From: Acrocarpospora phusangensis
GTDB taxonomy: Bacteria; Actinomycetota; Actinomycetes; Streptosporangiales; Streptosporangiaceae
Assembly: GCF_016862995.1 (NCBI RefSeq)
Contig: NZ_BOOA01000030.1
Span: 1-64,000 of the forward strand
Direction of reading: 5' to 3'
Length of the DNA stretch: 64,000 nucleotides
The notes under the pieces were generated by a model. It saw nothing but the letters and a program-made list of their open reading frames with translations. It ran no database searches and had not been told where the DNA came from. Positions 9,516 through 18,992 of the stretch are shown here, in pieces. Numbering within the stretch: the stretch's first letter is position 1; each line of letters begins with the position of its first letter. The position numbers and the translations under genes are program-made.

Positions 9516-10183
9516 TGCCGGTCCCGATGCCGCCGACACGCTGCCCGAACACGCCGCGGGCCCAGGTCGTGCCGGCCGGGACGCGCCTGTGGCGGGTGCA
9601 CGACGCCGCGTACTCCAGCGCCGCCTTCAACCCGACCCAGACCGACCCGCACTGGGGCGGCGGCCGCTTCGACAGCACGAAGCTCTGCGAACCGCCCTAC
9701 TCCTACCTGTACGCGGCGCACGATCGCGGCACCGCCCTGGCCGAGACGGTCATGCGGGCGATCCCCTTCTCGGACCGGGGCCACTGCCCGGTGCCGCGTA
9801 AGGCGATCAAGGGGCGGAAGCTGTCCCGGATCGAGCTGGTCCGGGACGTCACCGTGCTGGATCTGGTCAAACCCGAGGACTTCACCGGGGTGTGCGCGAA
9901 GATCTCCCTGATCCGCGCGGAGGCCGCCGAGTACGGGCAGACCCGCCGGTGGGCGGACTGGCTGCGCCGCCACCAGGCATGGGCGGAGGGCCTGCGCTGG
10001 CAGTCCAACCCCAGCATGACCAACCTGGTCCTGGTCCTCTTCGGCGACCGCTGCGACGCCGTACGGCCGGTGCCGGGCGAGGACGCCGCCCTGGACGATC
10101 CCGGCTTCCTGGATGAGCTCAACGACGCTCTGCGGCCGTACGGGGGTTATGTGCATCCGCCTAGGAGACGCCCTGGTGGGTGA
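9515..10183 (+). CDS. RES-domain protein, predicted NAD+ phosphorylase/glycohydrolase toxin
   Basis: A 222-residue RES-domain protein. The family name comes from conserved Arg, Glu and Ser residues, and all three candidates are visible: the Arg in GTRLWRVHD near residue 26, the Glu in GTALAETVMRA near residue 77, and the Ser in QSNPSMTNLVLV near residue 170. Characterised RES toxins (MbcT, Res) destroy NAD+ and stop growth. Translation is coupled to the upstream antitoxin gene by an A-sharing TGATG overlap. The 3' end overlaps the tail of the convergent CHAT gene by 23 bases, so antisense transcription may couple the two modules. Confidence 0.85.
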   Translation: MPVPMPPTRCPNTPRAQVVPAGTRLWRVHDAAYSSAAFNPTQTDPHWGGGRFDSTKLCEPPYSYLYAAHDRGTALAETVMRAIPFSDRGHCPVPRKAIKGRKLSRIELVRDVTVLDLVKPEDFTGVCAKISLIRAEAAEYGQTRRWADWLRRHQAWAEGLRWQSNPSMTNLVLVLFGDRCDAVRPVPGEDAALDDPGFLDELNDALRPYGGYVHPPRRRPGG

Positions 10184-13100
10184 AGGCGGCCCAGATCGCC
10201 GGGTCGGCGAAGTCGAGTTCGCCGAGCACGTCGGCGAGGTCCCCGCGTAGGTCCTCCGGGATACGCCGCCCCGGGTCCAGCATCCAGCGCTGGGTCCGGG
10301 CGAGTGCCGCGCCGGGCTCCGCCTCGCTCAGGAAACGGTGGAACATCAGCATCATCACCGCGGTGCGCACGTCGTCGCCGATGGCCCATCGCGACCCGAC
10401 GACCCCGCGCGCGCCGGTCGCCTGGAAGGCCGTGGCCAGGGTCAGCGCCTCGTCGTGGTCGCCGTCGGACAGGTCGCTCGTACAGGCGGAGAGGACCACG
10501 AGGCCGCCGCCCTTCCCCGCCCTGCCCAGCAGCCGCTGGACGGGCAGTTTCTCGCCGTCCGCGACCACCAGCGCGGAGTCCGCCGAGACCACGGAGGAGG
10601 TGGCGTGCCCGGCGAAGTGCAGCACCGAGTAGCCGCCCGTGGCGACGCCCAGGACCGCCTCGGCGGACGCGGCCGGGACCTCGTCGCCGCCGAGCCACTT
10701 GCCCAGCCGTCTCGCGGCCGGGTAGCGGTGGCCGAACAGCTGGGCGCACTCCCAGATCGCCCACGCCAGGTCCGGGTTGGAGATCAGCACGGGCGCCTGC
10801 CCCGGGGGTGACCACTGCCGCTCCGCGGCGGCGGCGAACTGCCGGGCGGACGCCGCGTACGAGATGGTCGCCCGCTGGCAGGCACGCACCTGCCCGTCCC
10901 GGGACCCCAGGGTGGCGGGCACGTACGCGGCGTGCCAGGGCACGATGCCGAGGGTTCCGGCCGGGACCAGCACGATTGACGGCTCGGGCTCGCCGATCTC
11001 CGCCAGGATCGTGGTCAGCGCGGCCTCGCCGGCCCAGTCGCACAGCTCCTCCAGCGCGTGCCGCCAGCGGAGCTCGCCCAGCTCCACGCCGCTGACCAGC
11101 TCGTTCTGGGCGCGCTGGTAGCGGTCGAGGCGGCTGCCCCGGCCCACGTCGAGGCCGGGCAGGACGGTGGTCGTGACGGTCACGTCCGGGCGCACGATCA
11201 GGGCCAGGCCGGGACAGAACTCGCCGCGCGGGAGCAGGTAGACCAGAGCGTGGCGGCCGGCGCCGCGCAGGGCGCGGGCGATCTCGGCGGGAGTCGGCGG
11301 GGTGAGCAGCTCGGCGAGGGGGGTGCCCTCGATGGCGGCCAGGACGCGGTGGCGGAGGTCGCCGGGGATCATCAGGCCGGAGATGCGGACGCGGCCCTCC
11401 GGGCCCAACTCGACGGCGGCGCTCTCCCAGGGTGAGGCGGCCGTCTCCGTGGCCAGGTGGGTCTCCCACTCCAGGGCCAGGGCGTCGCGGCCCCGGGCGT
11501 GGAGCAGGGCGGGCAGGGCGTCGGCGGCCGTGGCGGCGTGCAGGACCATGGCGCGGCCGAGTTCGAGGGCTTCCACGGCCGCCTCGGGCCAGCCGTCGGC
11601 GAGCGCCCAGCCCATGGTCTCCAGCGCGTCGTCGCGTACGGCCTTGGACATGGCCAGGCCGCGTTCCGCGCCGGTCTGGAGGAGCACGTCGGCGAGGCGT
11701 TCGCGCAGGGCGCGCAGGCCGGTGTCCACGGCGCGCGGGTCCCCCTTGAGCCGGTACGCCTGCGCCAGGTCCACCAGGAGGATCGGGTAGACGCCGTCGA
11801 GGGGCCCGGTGGCGCGGTCGCGGATGACCGCCTCCAGGTGGGCGATGCCCCGGTCCAGGTCGTCCGGCCGGCCGCCGGTGCGGTGGCGCTGGATGAGCGC
11901 GCTGCCGAGGACGTAGCGGTGTGCCCCGGTCTCGCCCAGGTAGGTGTCGGGCGCGGCGACGACCTCGGTGAGGGTCTGGATGCCCTGGTCGAGCAGGTGG
12001 CGGTCGCCGGCCGTCAGGCCCTTCGTGACGGCCGCGAGACCGGCCTGGCCGCGCAGCGCCCTGCCGTACAGGTCGTCCGTCGTGACGCCGGCGCCGGCGG
12101 CCATCAGCTGGTCGAGCGCGCCCGACATGGCCCGGGGGTCGCCGCTGTGCAGCGCGCGCACGCCGTGCGCCCAGGCCCGCAGCGAGTGCACCAGGCGCAG
12201 GTCCGGATGGCCCGCGGGGGTGAGCGCGACGATCCGCTCCAGGTCGGCGAGGAGTCGGTCGGCGGTGACGGGGTCCTGCCGCTGGAGGTACTGGCCGAAG
12301 CGGACCATGACCCGCAGCAGCCAGACCGCCCGCCGGTCGAGCGTGCCGGGCGCGTACTCCGGCGCGCCGCTGGCCGCGAGTACGACGTCCACCTCGTCCA
12401 GGTAGTGCCCGGCCGCGTCGAGGAGCGCGAGGTCGCGGGTGGTGCCGTACCGGTCGGTCATGGCGGTGGCGGCGATGAAGAGCAGCGGGACGCGCAGGGG
12501 GTTCTCCCGGCCGTACGCGTCGACGGCGACGCGCAGGTGCTCGATGCCCCGGTCGTAGTCGGCGCCGGAGCTGTCCCTGGCCGCCCGCGCCACGTACGCG
12601 CTGCCGAACACCACGTGCGCGGCGGCGGCGTCGAGCCCGGGAGCCGGCACGGCCGGGTTCACCACGGCGGGCAGGTCGGTGAGGATGCGGTCCAGGTCGG
12701 CGCCCATCGGGTCCACCCGGAGCGCGGTGAGGACCGCGCCGGACAGGAACACGAACGTGCGGGCCCGGAGCGGGTCCCCCTCGGGCATCCCGGCCAGGGC
12801 CGCGACCAGCAGCTCGACGGCCTCCGCGCAGTCGGCCTTCGCGCCGAGGGCCCCGGCGCGCTGCCCGACGGACGCGCCGAGGCGGCTCAGCAGCCACGGC
12901 CGCAGCATGTGCCCGTCGGGCAGGTCCGCGAGGACGCCTCGCAGTTCGGCGATCCGCGCGTCCAGCTCGGGGCCCGCGCCCAGTACCGGGTCCGACTCCT
13001 CCTGGAGCACGGCGGACAGGCTGGACAGCTGCGCCCGCCGGGGGTCGCCGGCGGGCAGGCGGTCCGCCGCGGCGCGCACGGCCGCCGTCGTCCCGGAGGA

Positions 13101-14033
13101 GCTCCCGCCGTTGAGGCCGGACTCGGCGAGCGTGACCATCGACAGCAGCGCGGCGATGTCCTGGTCCTGGGGGGTCAGCTCGGCGGCGCGGGCCAGGTGC
13201 CGCCGCGCCTCGGTGATCCGGTCCAGGTTCGCGGCCAGGTCCGCCGACTGCGCGAACCGCAGCGCCGCGCCGAGATCCAGCTCCCCCGGCGGCGCGAAGC
13301 CGCGTAACAGCAGTTCGGCGATGAAGCCGTGGGCCCTGGCCTCCAGCGGGGTGCCCGCCACGGCAGGCTCGGCGATGGTCCGGCGCGCCCAGTCGGCCGC
13401 CGCCGCCACGTCCCCCCGGGCTTCGTGCAGCGAGGCCAGGTTACGGCTGAGATCGATCCGCAGCCCCTCGTCCTCGATCTGCCCGTGCGCCGAGGTCATC
13501 AGCTCGGCCGCCCGCCCGGTCTCCGCCGCGTACGCCGGGTCGGTGGCCGCCCGGAAGCCGAGCGCCAAGCCGAGCCGTGCCCTGACCTCGGGCTCGTCCT
13601 GGACGTCGAGCAGTTCCTCCAGGCAGGCGATGATCCGGCCGAGCGGCCCCGGCGCGGGATGCTCGCCCTCCTGGGTGAGGTACTCGATCGCGAGCTGGTA
13701 CAGCAGCTCGGCCCGGCCGTCGTCGCCGGGAGGAAGCAGGGTGAGCGCCTCCTCCAGGTAGCCGGTGGCGTGCGCGCCGTCGGCGGGGTCGTGGGTGAGC
13801 GCGAACGAGCAGGAGCGGGCCAGCCCGGCCAGTTGGAGCGCTCCGGCGTCCCGGTCGCGCGCCAGGAGCCAGTCGGCGTGCTCCAGCAGCTCCCGTACGT
13901 CCTCGGGCTCCAGGTCCTCGGTCTCGGCGAGCAGGTCCACCAGCGCCCAGGCGAGGTCCCACCGCCACACCGCCTCGTCAGCGGTCCCGCGCCGGCTCCG
14001 CAGGGCCGCCACCCGCGCCGCGAATTCACTCAC
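10161..14033 (-). CDS. CHAT-domain caspase-like protease with TPR-type repeats
   Basis: A 1290-residue protein. The C-terminal CHAT domain carries the protease dyad: His in LHFAGHA near residue 1141 and Cys in LSACTSD near 1181, followed by the conserved GARGVVGSRW. The first thousand residues are alpha-helical, TPR-like repeats rich in Ala and Leu. CHAT proteases are cysteine peptidases of the caspase/gasdermin-cleaving class and often act as effectors in conflict systems. GTG 14033 is preferred to an ATG at 14081 because GAGGGGGCGG precedes it. The gene is divergent from the Hsp70/GTPase operon, and its last 23 bases overlap the RES gene. The substrate is unknown, and no gasdermin-like gene is seen nearby. 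Confidence 0.9.
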   Translation of the reverse strand: MSEFAARVAALRSRRGTADEAVWRWDLAWALVDLLAETEDLEPEDVRELLEHADWLLARDRDAGALQLAGLARSCSFALTHDPADGAHATGYLEEALTLLPPGDDGRAELLYQLAIEYLTQEGEHPAPGPLGRIIACLEELLDVQDEPEVRARLGLALGFRAATDPAYAAETGRAAELMTSAHGQIEDEGLRIDLSRNLASLHEARGDVAAAADWARRTIAEPAVAGTPLEARAHGFIAELLLRGFAPPGELDLGAALRFAQSADLAANLDRITEARRHLARAAELTPQDQDIAALLSMVTLAESGLNGGSSSGTTAAVRAAADRLPAGDPRRAQLSSLSAVLQEESDPVLGAGPELDARIAELRGVLADLPDGHMLRPWLLSRLGASVGQRAGALGAKADCAEAVELLVAALAGMPEGDPLRARTFVFLSGAVLTALRVDPMGADLDRILTDLPAVVNPAVPAPGLDAAAAHVVFGSAYVARAARDSSGADYDRGIEHLRVAVDAYGRENPLRVPLLFIAATAMTDRYGTTRDLALLDAAGHYLDEVDVVLAASGAPEYAPGTLDRRAVWLLRVMVRFGQYLQRQDPVTADRLLADLERIVALTPAGHPDLRLVHSLRAWAHGVRALHSGDPRAMSGALDQLMAAGAGVTTDDLYGRALRGQAGLAAVTKGLTAGDRHLLDQGIQTLTEVVAAPDTYLGETGAHRYVLGSALIQRHRTGGRPDDLDRGIAHLEAVIRDRATGPLDGVYPILLVDLAQAYRLKGDPRAVDTGLRALRERLADVLLQTGAERGLAMSKAVRDDALETMGWALADGWPEAAVEALELGRAMVLHAATAADALPALLHARGRDALALEWETHLATETAASPWESAAVELGPEGRVRISGLMIPGDLRHRVLAAIEGTPLAELLTPPTPAEIARALRGAGRHALVYLLPRGEFCPGLALIVRPDVTVTTTVLPGLDVGRGSRLDRYQRAQNELVSGVELGELRWRHALEELCDWAGEAALTTILAEIGEPEPSIVLVPAGTLGIVPWHAAYVPATLGSRDGQVRACQRATISYAASARQFAAAAERQWSPPGQAPVLISNPDLAWAIWECAQLFGHRYPAARRLGKWLGGDEVPAASAEAVLGVATGGYSVLHFAGHATSSVVSADSALVVADGEKLPVQRLLGRAGKGGGLVVLSACTSDLSDGDHDEALTLATAFQATGARGVVGSRWAIGDDVRTAVMMLMFHRFLSEAEPGAALARTQRWMLDPGRRIPEDLRGDLADVLGELDFADPAIWAAFTHQGVS

Positions 14034-14196
14034 CGTCCGCCCCCTCACGATATAGAGCGAACTATAGTGCTTGATCCACACAAAGGCATGGGTAACTAAA
14101 ATTGACTTATCCGCTATATGCGACTAATCCATATTGCGCGTGGTCGGGAAATTGCTGACACTTGCGCCGTGGTGTCCCCGAGGATCAGGACCCGGC
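14034..14196. promoter_or_regulatory. Divergent promoter region, CHAT gene / Hsp70-GTPase operon
   Basis: This AT-rich stretch separates two divergent transcripts. It contains TTGACTTA (14102-14109), identical to the octamer at 8833-8840 before the antitoxin gene, and short TATA-like pieces (TATAG near 14051, TATAG near 14064). AGGATCAGGA (14181-14190) is the ribosome site for the GrpE-like gene. Coordinated control of both transcripts from here is likely; exact -10 and -35 elements could not be assigned. Confidence 0.45.
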
Positions 14197-14730
14197 ATGC
14201 TGCCTGAGCAGGACCAGGAAGTTGATCTAGAGAACAGCCTGGCCCGGCTGGCCGAACAGGTCGCCCGCGAGCACGAGCGCGCCGCGCACCGCGAACAGAT
14301 CATCGACCGCCTGCACGCGGAGAACCAGGACCTGCGCCGCGGCCTGCTCCAGGAGGCCCTCACCCCGGTCCGCTCCGGCCTCTACCGCCTGTACGACACC
14401 GTCACCCGCGAAGCCGCCCGCCGCGCCACGCTGGACCGGGGCGACGACGTGGTCCCGCTGCTGGAGGCCCTCGCCGAGGAGGTGGCCGAGGTGCTCGCCC
14501 GTACCGGGGCGGAGCGCCTGGAGGTCTCCCCCGGCGACCCGTACGACCCGGCCCTGCACCGCCCGCTGCGCACCGAGCCGGGCGAGGACGGCCGCGTCAC
14601 GGCGGTGGTCTCGGACGGCTTCCGCCTGGCCGAACAGGACCGGGTGCTCCGCAAGGCGGCGGTGGCCATCGGCAAGGCGCCCGAGCAGACGGGCGAAAGC
14701 GACACCCCGGACAGCGAGGAGAACGCCTGA
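14197..14730 (+). CDS. GrpE-like nucleotide exchange factor
   Basis: A 177-residue GrpE-type protein, the predicted ADP/ATP exchange partner of the Hsp70 encoded next. The N-terminal half (about residues 8-55) is a charged coiled coil, typical of the GrpE dimer stalk. The C-terminal part contains GAERLEVSPGDPYDPALH and VTAVVSDGFRLAE, which match the GrpE beta-domain pattern of a conserved parameter-type sequence around an H residue. ATG 14197 follows AGGATCAGGA by six bases. Its stop overlaps the Hsp70 start (TGATG), implying translational coupling. It is divergent from housekeeping GrpE and probably dedicated to this operon. Confidence 0.8.
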   Translation: MLPEQDQEVDLENSLARLAEQVAREHERAAHREQIIDRLHAENQDLRRGLLQEALTPVRSGLYRLYDTVTREAARRATLDRGDDVVPLLEALAEEVAEVLARTGAERLEVSPGDPYDPALHRPLRTEPGEDGRVTAVVSDGFRLAEQDRVLRKAAVAIGKAPEQTGESDTPDSEENA

Positions 14731-16313
14731 TGGCCGTGCACGGGATAGACCTGGGCACCACCTACTCCTGCATCGCCAGCGTGGACGACGTGAGCCGCCC
14801 GACGGTGCACCGCAACCAGGAGGACACCGACACCACGCCCTCGGTGGTCTTCTTCGAGACGCCCGACAACGTGGTGGTCGGCCAGACGGCCAAGGACAGC
14901 GCGGTCATCGAGCCCGATCTGGTGGTGAGCCGGATCAAGCGCGACATGGGCCACGAGGTCACCAGGACCATGCACGGCAGGCCGTACACGCCGGAGGAGA
15001 TCTCCGCGTTCGTGCTGCGCAAGCTGGCCGCGGACGCCCGGACGGCGACCGGGATCCCGGTGGACGACGTGGTCATCACCGTGCCGGCGTACTTCGGCGC
15101 GGCCGAGCGGGACGCCACCCGCAAGGCGGGGCGGATCGCCGGGCTGAACGTGATCGACATCATCTCCGAGCCGATCGCGGCGGCGATCACCTACGGCGTG
15201 CTCAACCCGGGCCAGGACGCCCGCATCCTCGTGTACGACCTGGGCGGCGGCACCTTCGACACCACGGTCATCACGCTCAGCGGCGGCGACATCGAGGTGG
15301 TCTGCACCGACGGCGACCACGAGCTCGGGGGCGCGGACTGGGACGACCGCCTGGTGGAGCATCTGGCCGAGCGGTTCCGCCAGGAGCACCCGGACGTGGC
15401 CGACCCGCTCGACGACAAGCAGACCGAGCAGCAGCTGCGCCGCGACAGCGAGGAGCTGAAGAAGACCCTCTCCACCCGGACCCGGCACGTGGTGCGGGTC
15501 ATGCACGAGGGCCGGGTGGCCAAGGTGGAGATCACCCGGGAGGAGTTCGAGGCGCTCACCCGCGACCTGCTGGACCGCACGATCGACATCACCCGCAAGA
15601 CGCTGAACACCGCGCGCGGCAAAGGCGTGGCGGGTTTCGACCATTTAGTCCTGGTCGGCGGCTCGGCCAAGATGCCCGCGGTGACCGAGGCGCTGACCAA
15701 GGAGCTCGGCGTCACGCCGCGCCTCCAGGACCCGGACCTGGCCGTGGCGAAGGGCGCCGCCCTGTACGCCTTCGAGGAGACCTACCGCCGCCTGCTGGAC
15801 TCCGGCGACCGGGCCGGCGCGGAGGAGATGGCCGCCAGGGCGGGCCTGTCCGACGGCCAGCGGCAGGAGATCGCCGGGCGCACGATCAGGACGGTCGCCT
15901 CCCGCGCGTTCGGCATCAAGGCCACCGCCAGCAACACCCGCCGCGAGTACGTGGCGCACCTGGTCAACGCCAACGACCCGCTGCCCGCCGACGTCACCGA
16001 GGGCTTCGCCACCCTGGACGACTTCCAGACCCGGGTGGCCATCGAGGTGATGGAGCAGGCGGGCGCGGTCGCCTCCGACCTGATCGAGGACAACAACAAG
16101 ATCGCCGAAGGGGACCTGAAGATCCCGCCGGACAAACCGGCCGGTTTCCCGATCGAGGTCACCTTCACCCTGGACACCTCGGGCCTGCTGCACGTCACCG
16201 CCAGGGAGAACGAGACCGGGGAGCGGCTGGAGCTGAGCGTGCAGATCGGCGGCATGTCCGAGGAGGAAGTGGCGGAGTCGCGGGCGGCGCTGTCCCGCGT
16301 CCAGGTGAGCTGA
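14730..16313 (+). CDS. Hsp70-family chaperone lacking the lid
   Basis: A 527-residue Hsp70. The ATPase domain has the phosphate-1 motif IDLGTTYS (residues 6-13), the phosphate-2 motif YDLGGGTFDT near 168-177, and the adenosine motif LVGGSAKMP near 308. The beta-sandwich substrate-binding part follows (about 390-510, with LDTSGLLHVTARENETG). The protein ends there, about 90-100 residues short of DnaK, so the helical lid is missing. That suggests fast substrate exchange or a switch-like role rather than general folding. It is coupled to the GrpE-like gene upstream, and the next gene begins four bases downstream. No J-domain HPD motif is seen in the operon. Confidence 0.92.
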   Translation: MAVHGIDLGTTYSCIASVDDVSRPTVHRNQEDTDTTPSVVFFETPDNVVVGQTAKDSAVIEPDLVVSRIKRDMGHEVTRTMHGRPYTPEEISAFVLRKLAADARTATGIPVDDVVITVPAYFGAAERDATRKAGRIAGLNVIDIISEPIAAAITYGVLNPGQDARILVYDLGGGTFDTTVITLSGGDIEVVCTDGDHELGGADWDDRLVEHLAERFRQEHPDVADPLDDKQTEQQLRRDSEELKKTLSTRTRHVVRVMHEGRVAKVEITREEFEALTRDLLDRTIDITRKTLNTARGKGVAGFDHLVLVGGSAKMPAVTEALTKELGVTPRLQDPDLAVAKGAALYAFEETYRRLLDSGDRAGAEEMAARAGLSDGQRQEIAGRTIRTVASRAFGIKATASNTRREYVAHLVNANDPLPADVTEGFATLDDFQTRVAIEVMEQAGAVASDLIEDNNKIAEGDLKIPPDKPAGFPIEVTFTLDTSGLLHVTARENETGERLELSVQIGGMSEEEVAESRAALSRVQVS

Positions 16314-16316
16314 GCG

Positions 16317-18989
16317 ATGCCCTTCGACGAGCGGCGCTATCTGCGGGAGGTGCTCGACCCGGCCCGCCAGGCCGGTTCGCCCCCCGAGGACCTGCGGGTT
16401 CGTTACCAGCTGCGCCAGGACATGACCCCGGCCCAGGTGGCGGAGACCGTCCGCGAGGTGCGCCAGTGCTGGCGCCGGCAGCGGCAGCTGCTCAAGTTCC
16501 GCAAGCTCGTCGACCGGCTGGAGGCCGACCACGCCGGGTACAGCCCGATCTTCGAGGCGGCCGCGAACGGCGACACCGGGCCGCTGCTCGCGGCTCTCCG
16601 CCAGGCCGGTGAGCAGGATCGGCGGCGTCTCTCGGACCTGCGGCGGCGGCTGGACGACGCGGCGGGCGCGCTGCGGCTGCTGGCGCCGGAGGTGGTGGCG
16701 GCGATCGCCCGGTCCGCGGGGGTCGGCCGGGAGGAGGCGGAGGCGCTGGCCGCCGGGCTCGGCATCGAGATCCGCGAGCCCGACCTGCTCCCCGGCCTGC
16801 CTCCCTATCCGGGGTACGGCCGCGCCCGCGAGGCCCTGGACACCCTGCGGAAACGGCACCTCGCGGAATTCGTCCAAGGCGACCGACAATTCCCGATATT
16901 TGCCCCGTCGGGGGATTTATCCGAGCAGGTTCGGGAGGTCGAGGCGGACTGGCAGCGGCGTACCCGGGGGCCGTGGACGATCTCGGCGGACACGGTGCTG
17001 GCCGCCCTGCGCGGCGTGGACGACCCCGCCGCCCTGCTCCGGTACGACCTGGTGGCCCGGGTGCGCGAACGCGTACGCGAGCACCCCGGCGACCAGACGC
17101 TGCTGCGCTACGCCGTGGAGGACCTCGGGCTCGACCCCGGCGAGGCGCGGCGGGTGGTCTTCGCGGTCCGGCAGGAGACCGGCGGACCCAGCGGCCCCCA
17201 GGCTCGGCTGCGCGAGCTGGTGGACGCCGGGGAGATCCAGGCCGCCGCCGACCTCGCGGCGACCCTGCCGGAGGCCGGCGACCTGGGCGAGGAGATCGCC
17301 GCCCGGCTCGCCGCGGCCGTCCGGCTGCGGGACCAGGCCCTGACCGCCACCGACCCGGACGAGGCGTGGCTCCTGCTGGCCGACGCGCTCCGCCGGGTCC
17401 CCGACCTGCCGGGCGCGGCCGGCCTCCTGGCCCGCCTGTCCCCCCACCCCGCCCGCGACACCCACGCCGAACCCCACGACGAGACAGTCGTGATCACCTG
17501 GTCCCCGTCCCCGTCCAAGGCGGGCGAAATCACCTACGAAATCCACCGCAACGGCGCCCCCCTCCGCGACCAGCCCGGCCCCAACTCCGGATCCAGCTCG
17601 GGCTCCGGATCCAGCTCGGGCTCCGGGTCCGGATCCAGCTCTGGTCCGGGCTCCGGTTCTGGGCCCGGCTCCGGATCTAGCTCTGGGTCCGGATCCGGCG
17701 CTGGGTCCGGATCTGGCTCGGGCTCAGGTTTTGGGTCCAGCTCGGGCTCCGGGTCCGGCTCAGGCTTTGGCCGCGTAGTGGACCGCGCGCCCCCCGTCAA
17801 CGTCCCGCTGACCTACGCGGTGGTCGCCCGCCGTGGTGAGGCCACCGCCAACCCGGCCCCGGCCGCGCCCGTCGTCGTCCTGCCCGAGCCGCGCGACCTG
17901 CGGATCACCGCCGGGGACGGCGTCGTCACCGGCCGCTGGACCACCCCGCGCGGGGCGATCGGCGTGGTCGTGCTCCGCGACGGCCGGCCCGTGGCCGTGG
18001 ACGGCTCCGGCTTCCGCGACCTGGCCGTGCGCAACGGCGCCGGCCACCACTACCTCGTCCGCGCGGTCTACCCCACCCCTGACGGAGCCGGCGTGAGCAC
18101 GCCGGGACTGCACCGCACGGTCACCCCGCACGCGCGGCCCGAACCCGTGCCCGAGCTGGCGATCACCCCGGCCCCGGACGGACGGCTCCTGCTCAGCTGC
18201 CCCCAACCGGCCACTGGCCTGCTGGAGTTCCGGCTGTTCAAGGGCGCGCCGCCGTGGCCGTACGGGACGACGCTGGCGCTGGGCGAGATCCACCGGTCCG
18301 GGAGGGCGCTGGCGGCGACGCCGGTCAGGGAGGGGCACCTGATCAAGCCGGAGACCGGGGTGGTGCTGGCGCTGACCGTGGCGGGTGAGCTGGTCACCGT
18401 CGGGGCGTACCGGGAGTATGTCAACCTGACCGCGCCGAAGCGGGTCACGGCCGAGCGGCGGGGCGGCACCGTGCTGGTCGGGCTGGACTGGCCGCCCGAC
18501 GTGCCCGAGGTGGAGATCGCCTGGGCGTCGCGGCGGGAGCTGGTGAGCGCCGCCGCGTACCGGGCGCAGGGCGGCGTGCGGCTGGACGCGCCCGAGGACG
18601 AGCCGCTCACGATCGAGGTGGTGCCCAGCGCGCTGCTGCGCGGGGAGCGGGCGCGCGGCCCGGCCGTCCGGGTGGAGCTGCCCGCCGCCGTGCCCGTCCG
18701 GTACGACCTGGCCACCGAGGGCCCGCTCTGGCGGCGGAACCTGGTCGTGGCGGTGAGCGCCGACCGCCCGGCCACCGTGGCGCGCCTGGTCCTTGTGCTC
18801 AAGCCGGGGCTCATCCAGCCGCTCGGCGCCGCCGACGGGCGGGTGCTCGGCGAGTGGACCGACCTGGCCACGCCCGCCCGCCTGACGCTGCCCGTGCCCC
18901 GCCAGGCCAAGCCCTACTGGCTGCGATGTTTCGCCGAGGGAGACGTCGCGCTGCTCGACCCGCCGGTCCGCCGCATGAAGATGGGGTGA
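16317..18989 (+). CDS. Large helical/fn3-like protein with Gly-Ser insert
   Basis: An 890-residue protein of unknown function, always next to Hsp70 in such operons as far as I recall. Residues 1-380 are helical and charged, with an [20 protein letters not shown]-type segment near the N-terminus. From about 392 a fibronectin-III-like beta domain begins ([19 protein letters not shown]). It is interrupted by a Gly-Ser tract (about 423-485) and resumes with [13 protein letters not shown]. Two or three more beta-rich repeats follow ([34 protein letters not shown]). No signal peptide, transmembrane helix or catalytic motif is visible. It may be an Hsp70 client, adaptor or scaffold linking the chaperone to the GTPases. 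Confidence 0.7.
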   Translation: MPFDERRYLREVLDPARQAGSPPEDLRVRYQLRQDMTPAQVAETVREVRQCWRRQRQLLKFRKLVDRLEADHAGYSPIFEAAANGDTGPLLAALRQAGEQDRRRLSDLRRRLDDAAGALRLLAPEVVAAIARSAGVGREEAEALAAGLGIEIREPDLLPGLPPYPGYGRAREALDTLRKRHLAEFVQGDRQFPIFAPSGDLSEQVREVEADWQRRTRGPWTISADTVLAALRGVDDPAALLRYDLVARVRERVREHPGDQTLLRYAVEDLGLDPGEARRVVFAVRQETGGPSGPQARLRELVDAGEIQAAADLAATLPEAGDLGEEIAARLAAAVRLRDQALTATDPDEAWLLLADALRRVPDLPGAAGLLARLSPHPARDTHAEPHDETVVITWSPSPSKAGEITYEIHRNGAPLRDQPGPNSGSSSGSGSSSGSGSGSSSGPGSGSGPGSGSSSGSGSGAGSGSGSGSGFGSSSGSGSGSGFGRVVDRAPPVNVPLTYAVVARRGEATANPAPAAPVVVLPEPRDLRITAGDGVVTGRWTTPRGAIGVVVLRDGRPVAVDGSGFRDLAVRNGAGHHYLVRAVYPTPDGAGVSTPGLHRTVTPHARPEPVPELAITPAPDGRLLLSCPQPATGLLEFRLFKGAPPWPYGTTLALGEIHRSGRALAATPVREGHLIKPETGVVLALTVAGELVTVGAYREYVNLTAPKRVTAERRGGTVLVGLDWPPDVPEVEIAWASRRELVSAAAYRAQGGVRLDAPEDEPLTIEVVPSALLRGERARGPAVRVELPAAVPVRYDLATEGPLWRRNLVVAVSADRPATVARLVLVLKPGLIQPLGAADGRVLGEWTDLATPARLTLPVPRQAKPYWLRCFAEGDVALLDPPVRRMKMG
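17587..17770 (+). repeat. Degenerate tandem repeat encoding a Gly-Ser tract
   Basis: About ten imperfect copies of a unit close to TCCGGATCCAGCTCGGGC, with 6-base slippage (TCCGGG) between some units. They encode alternating [10 protein letters not shown] residues within the fn3-like protein. The tract sits inside a predicted surface loop of one beta domain. Its low-complexity, in-frame structure suggests replication slippage and possible length variation between strains. Confidence 0.9.
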
Positions 18990-18992
18990 ATC

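Noticed and set aside
17534-17800. Pro/Glu/Asp repeat protein on the minus strand
   Set aside because: It is the reverse complement of the Gly-Ser repeat, with no ribosome site or conserved context.
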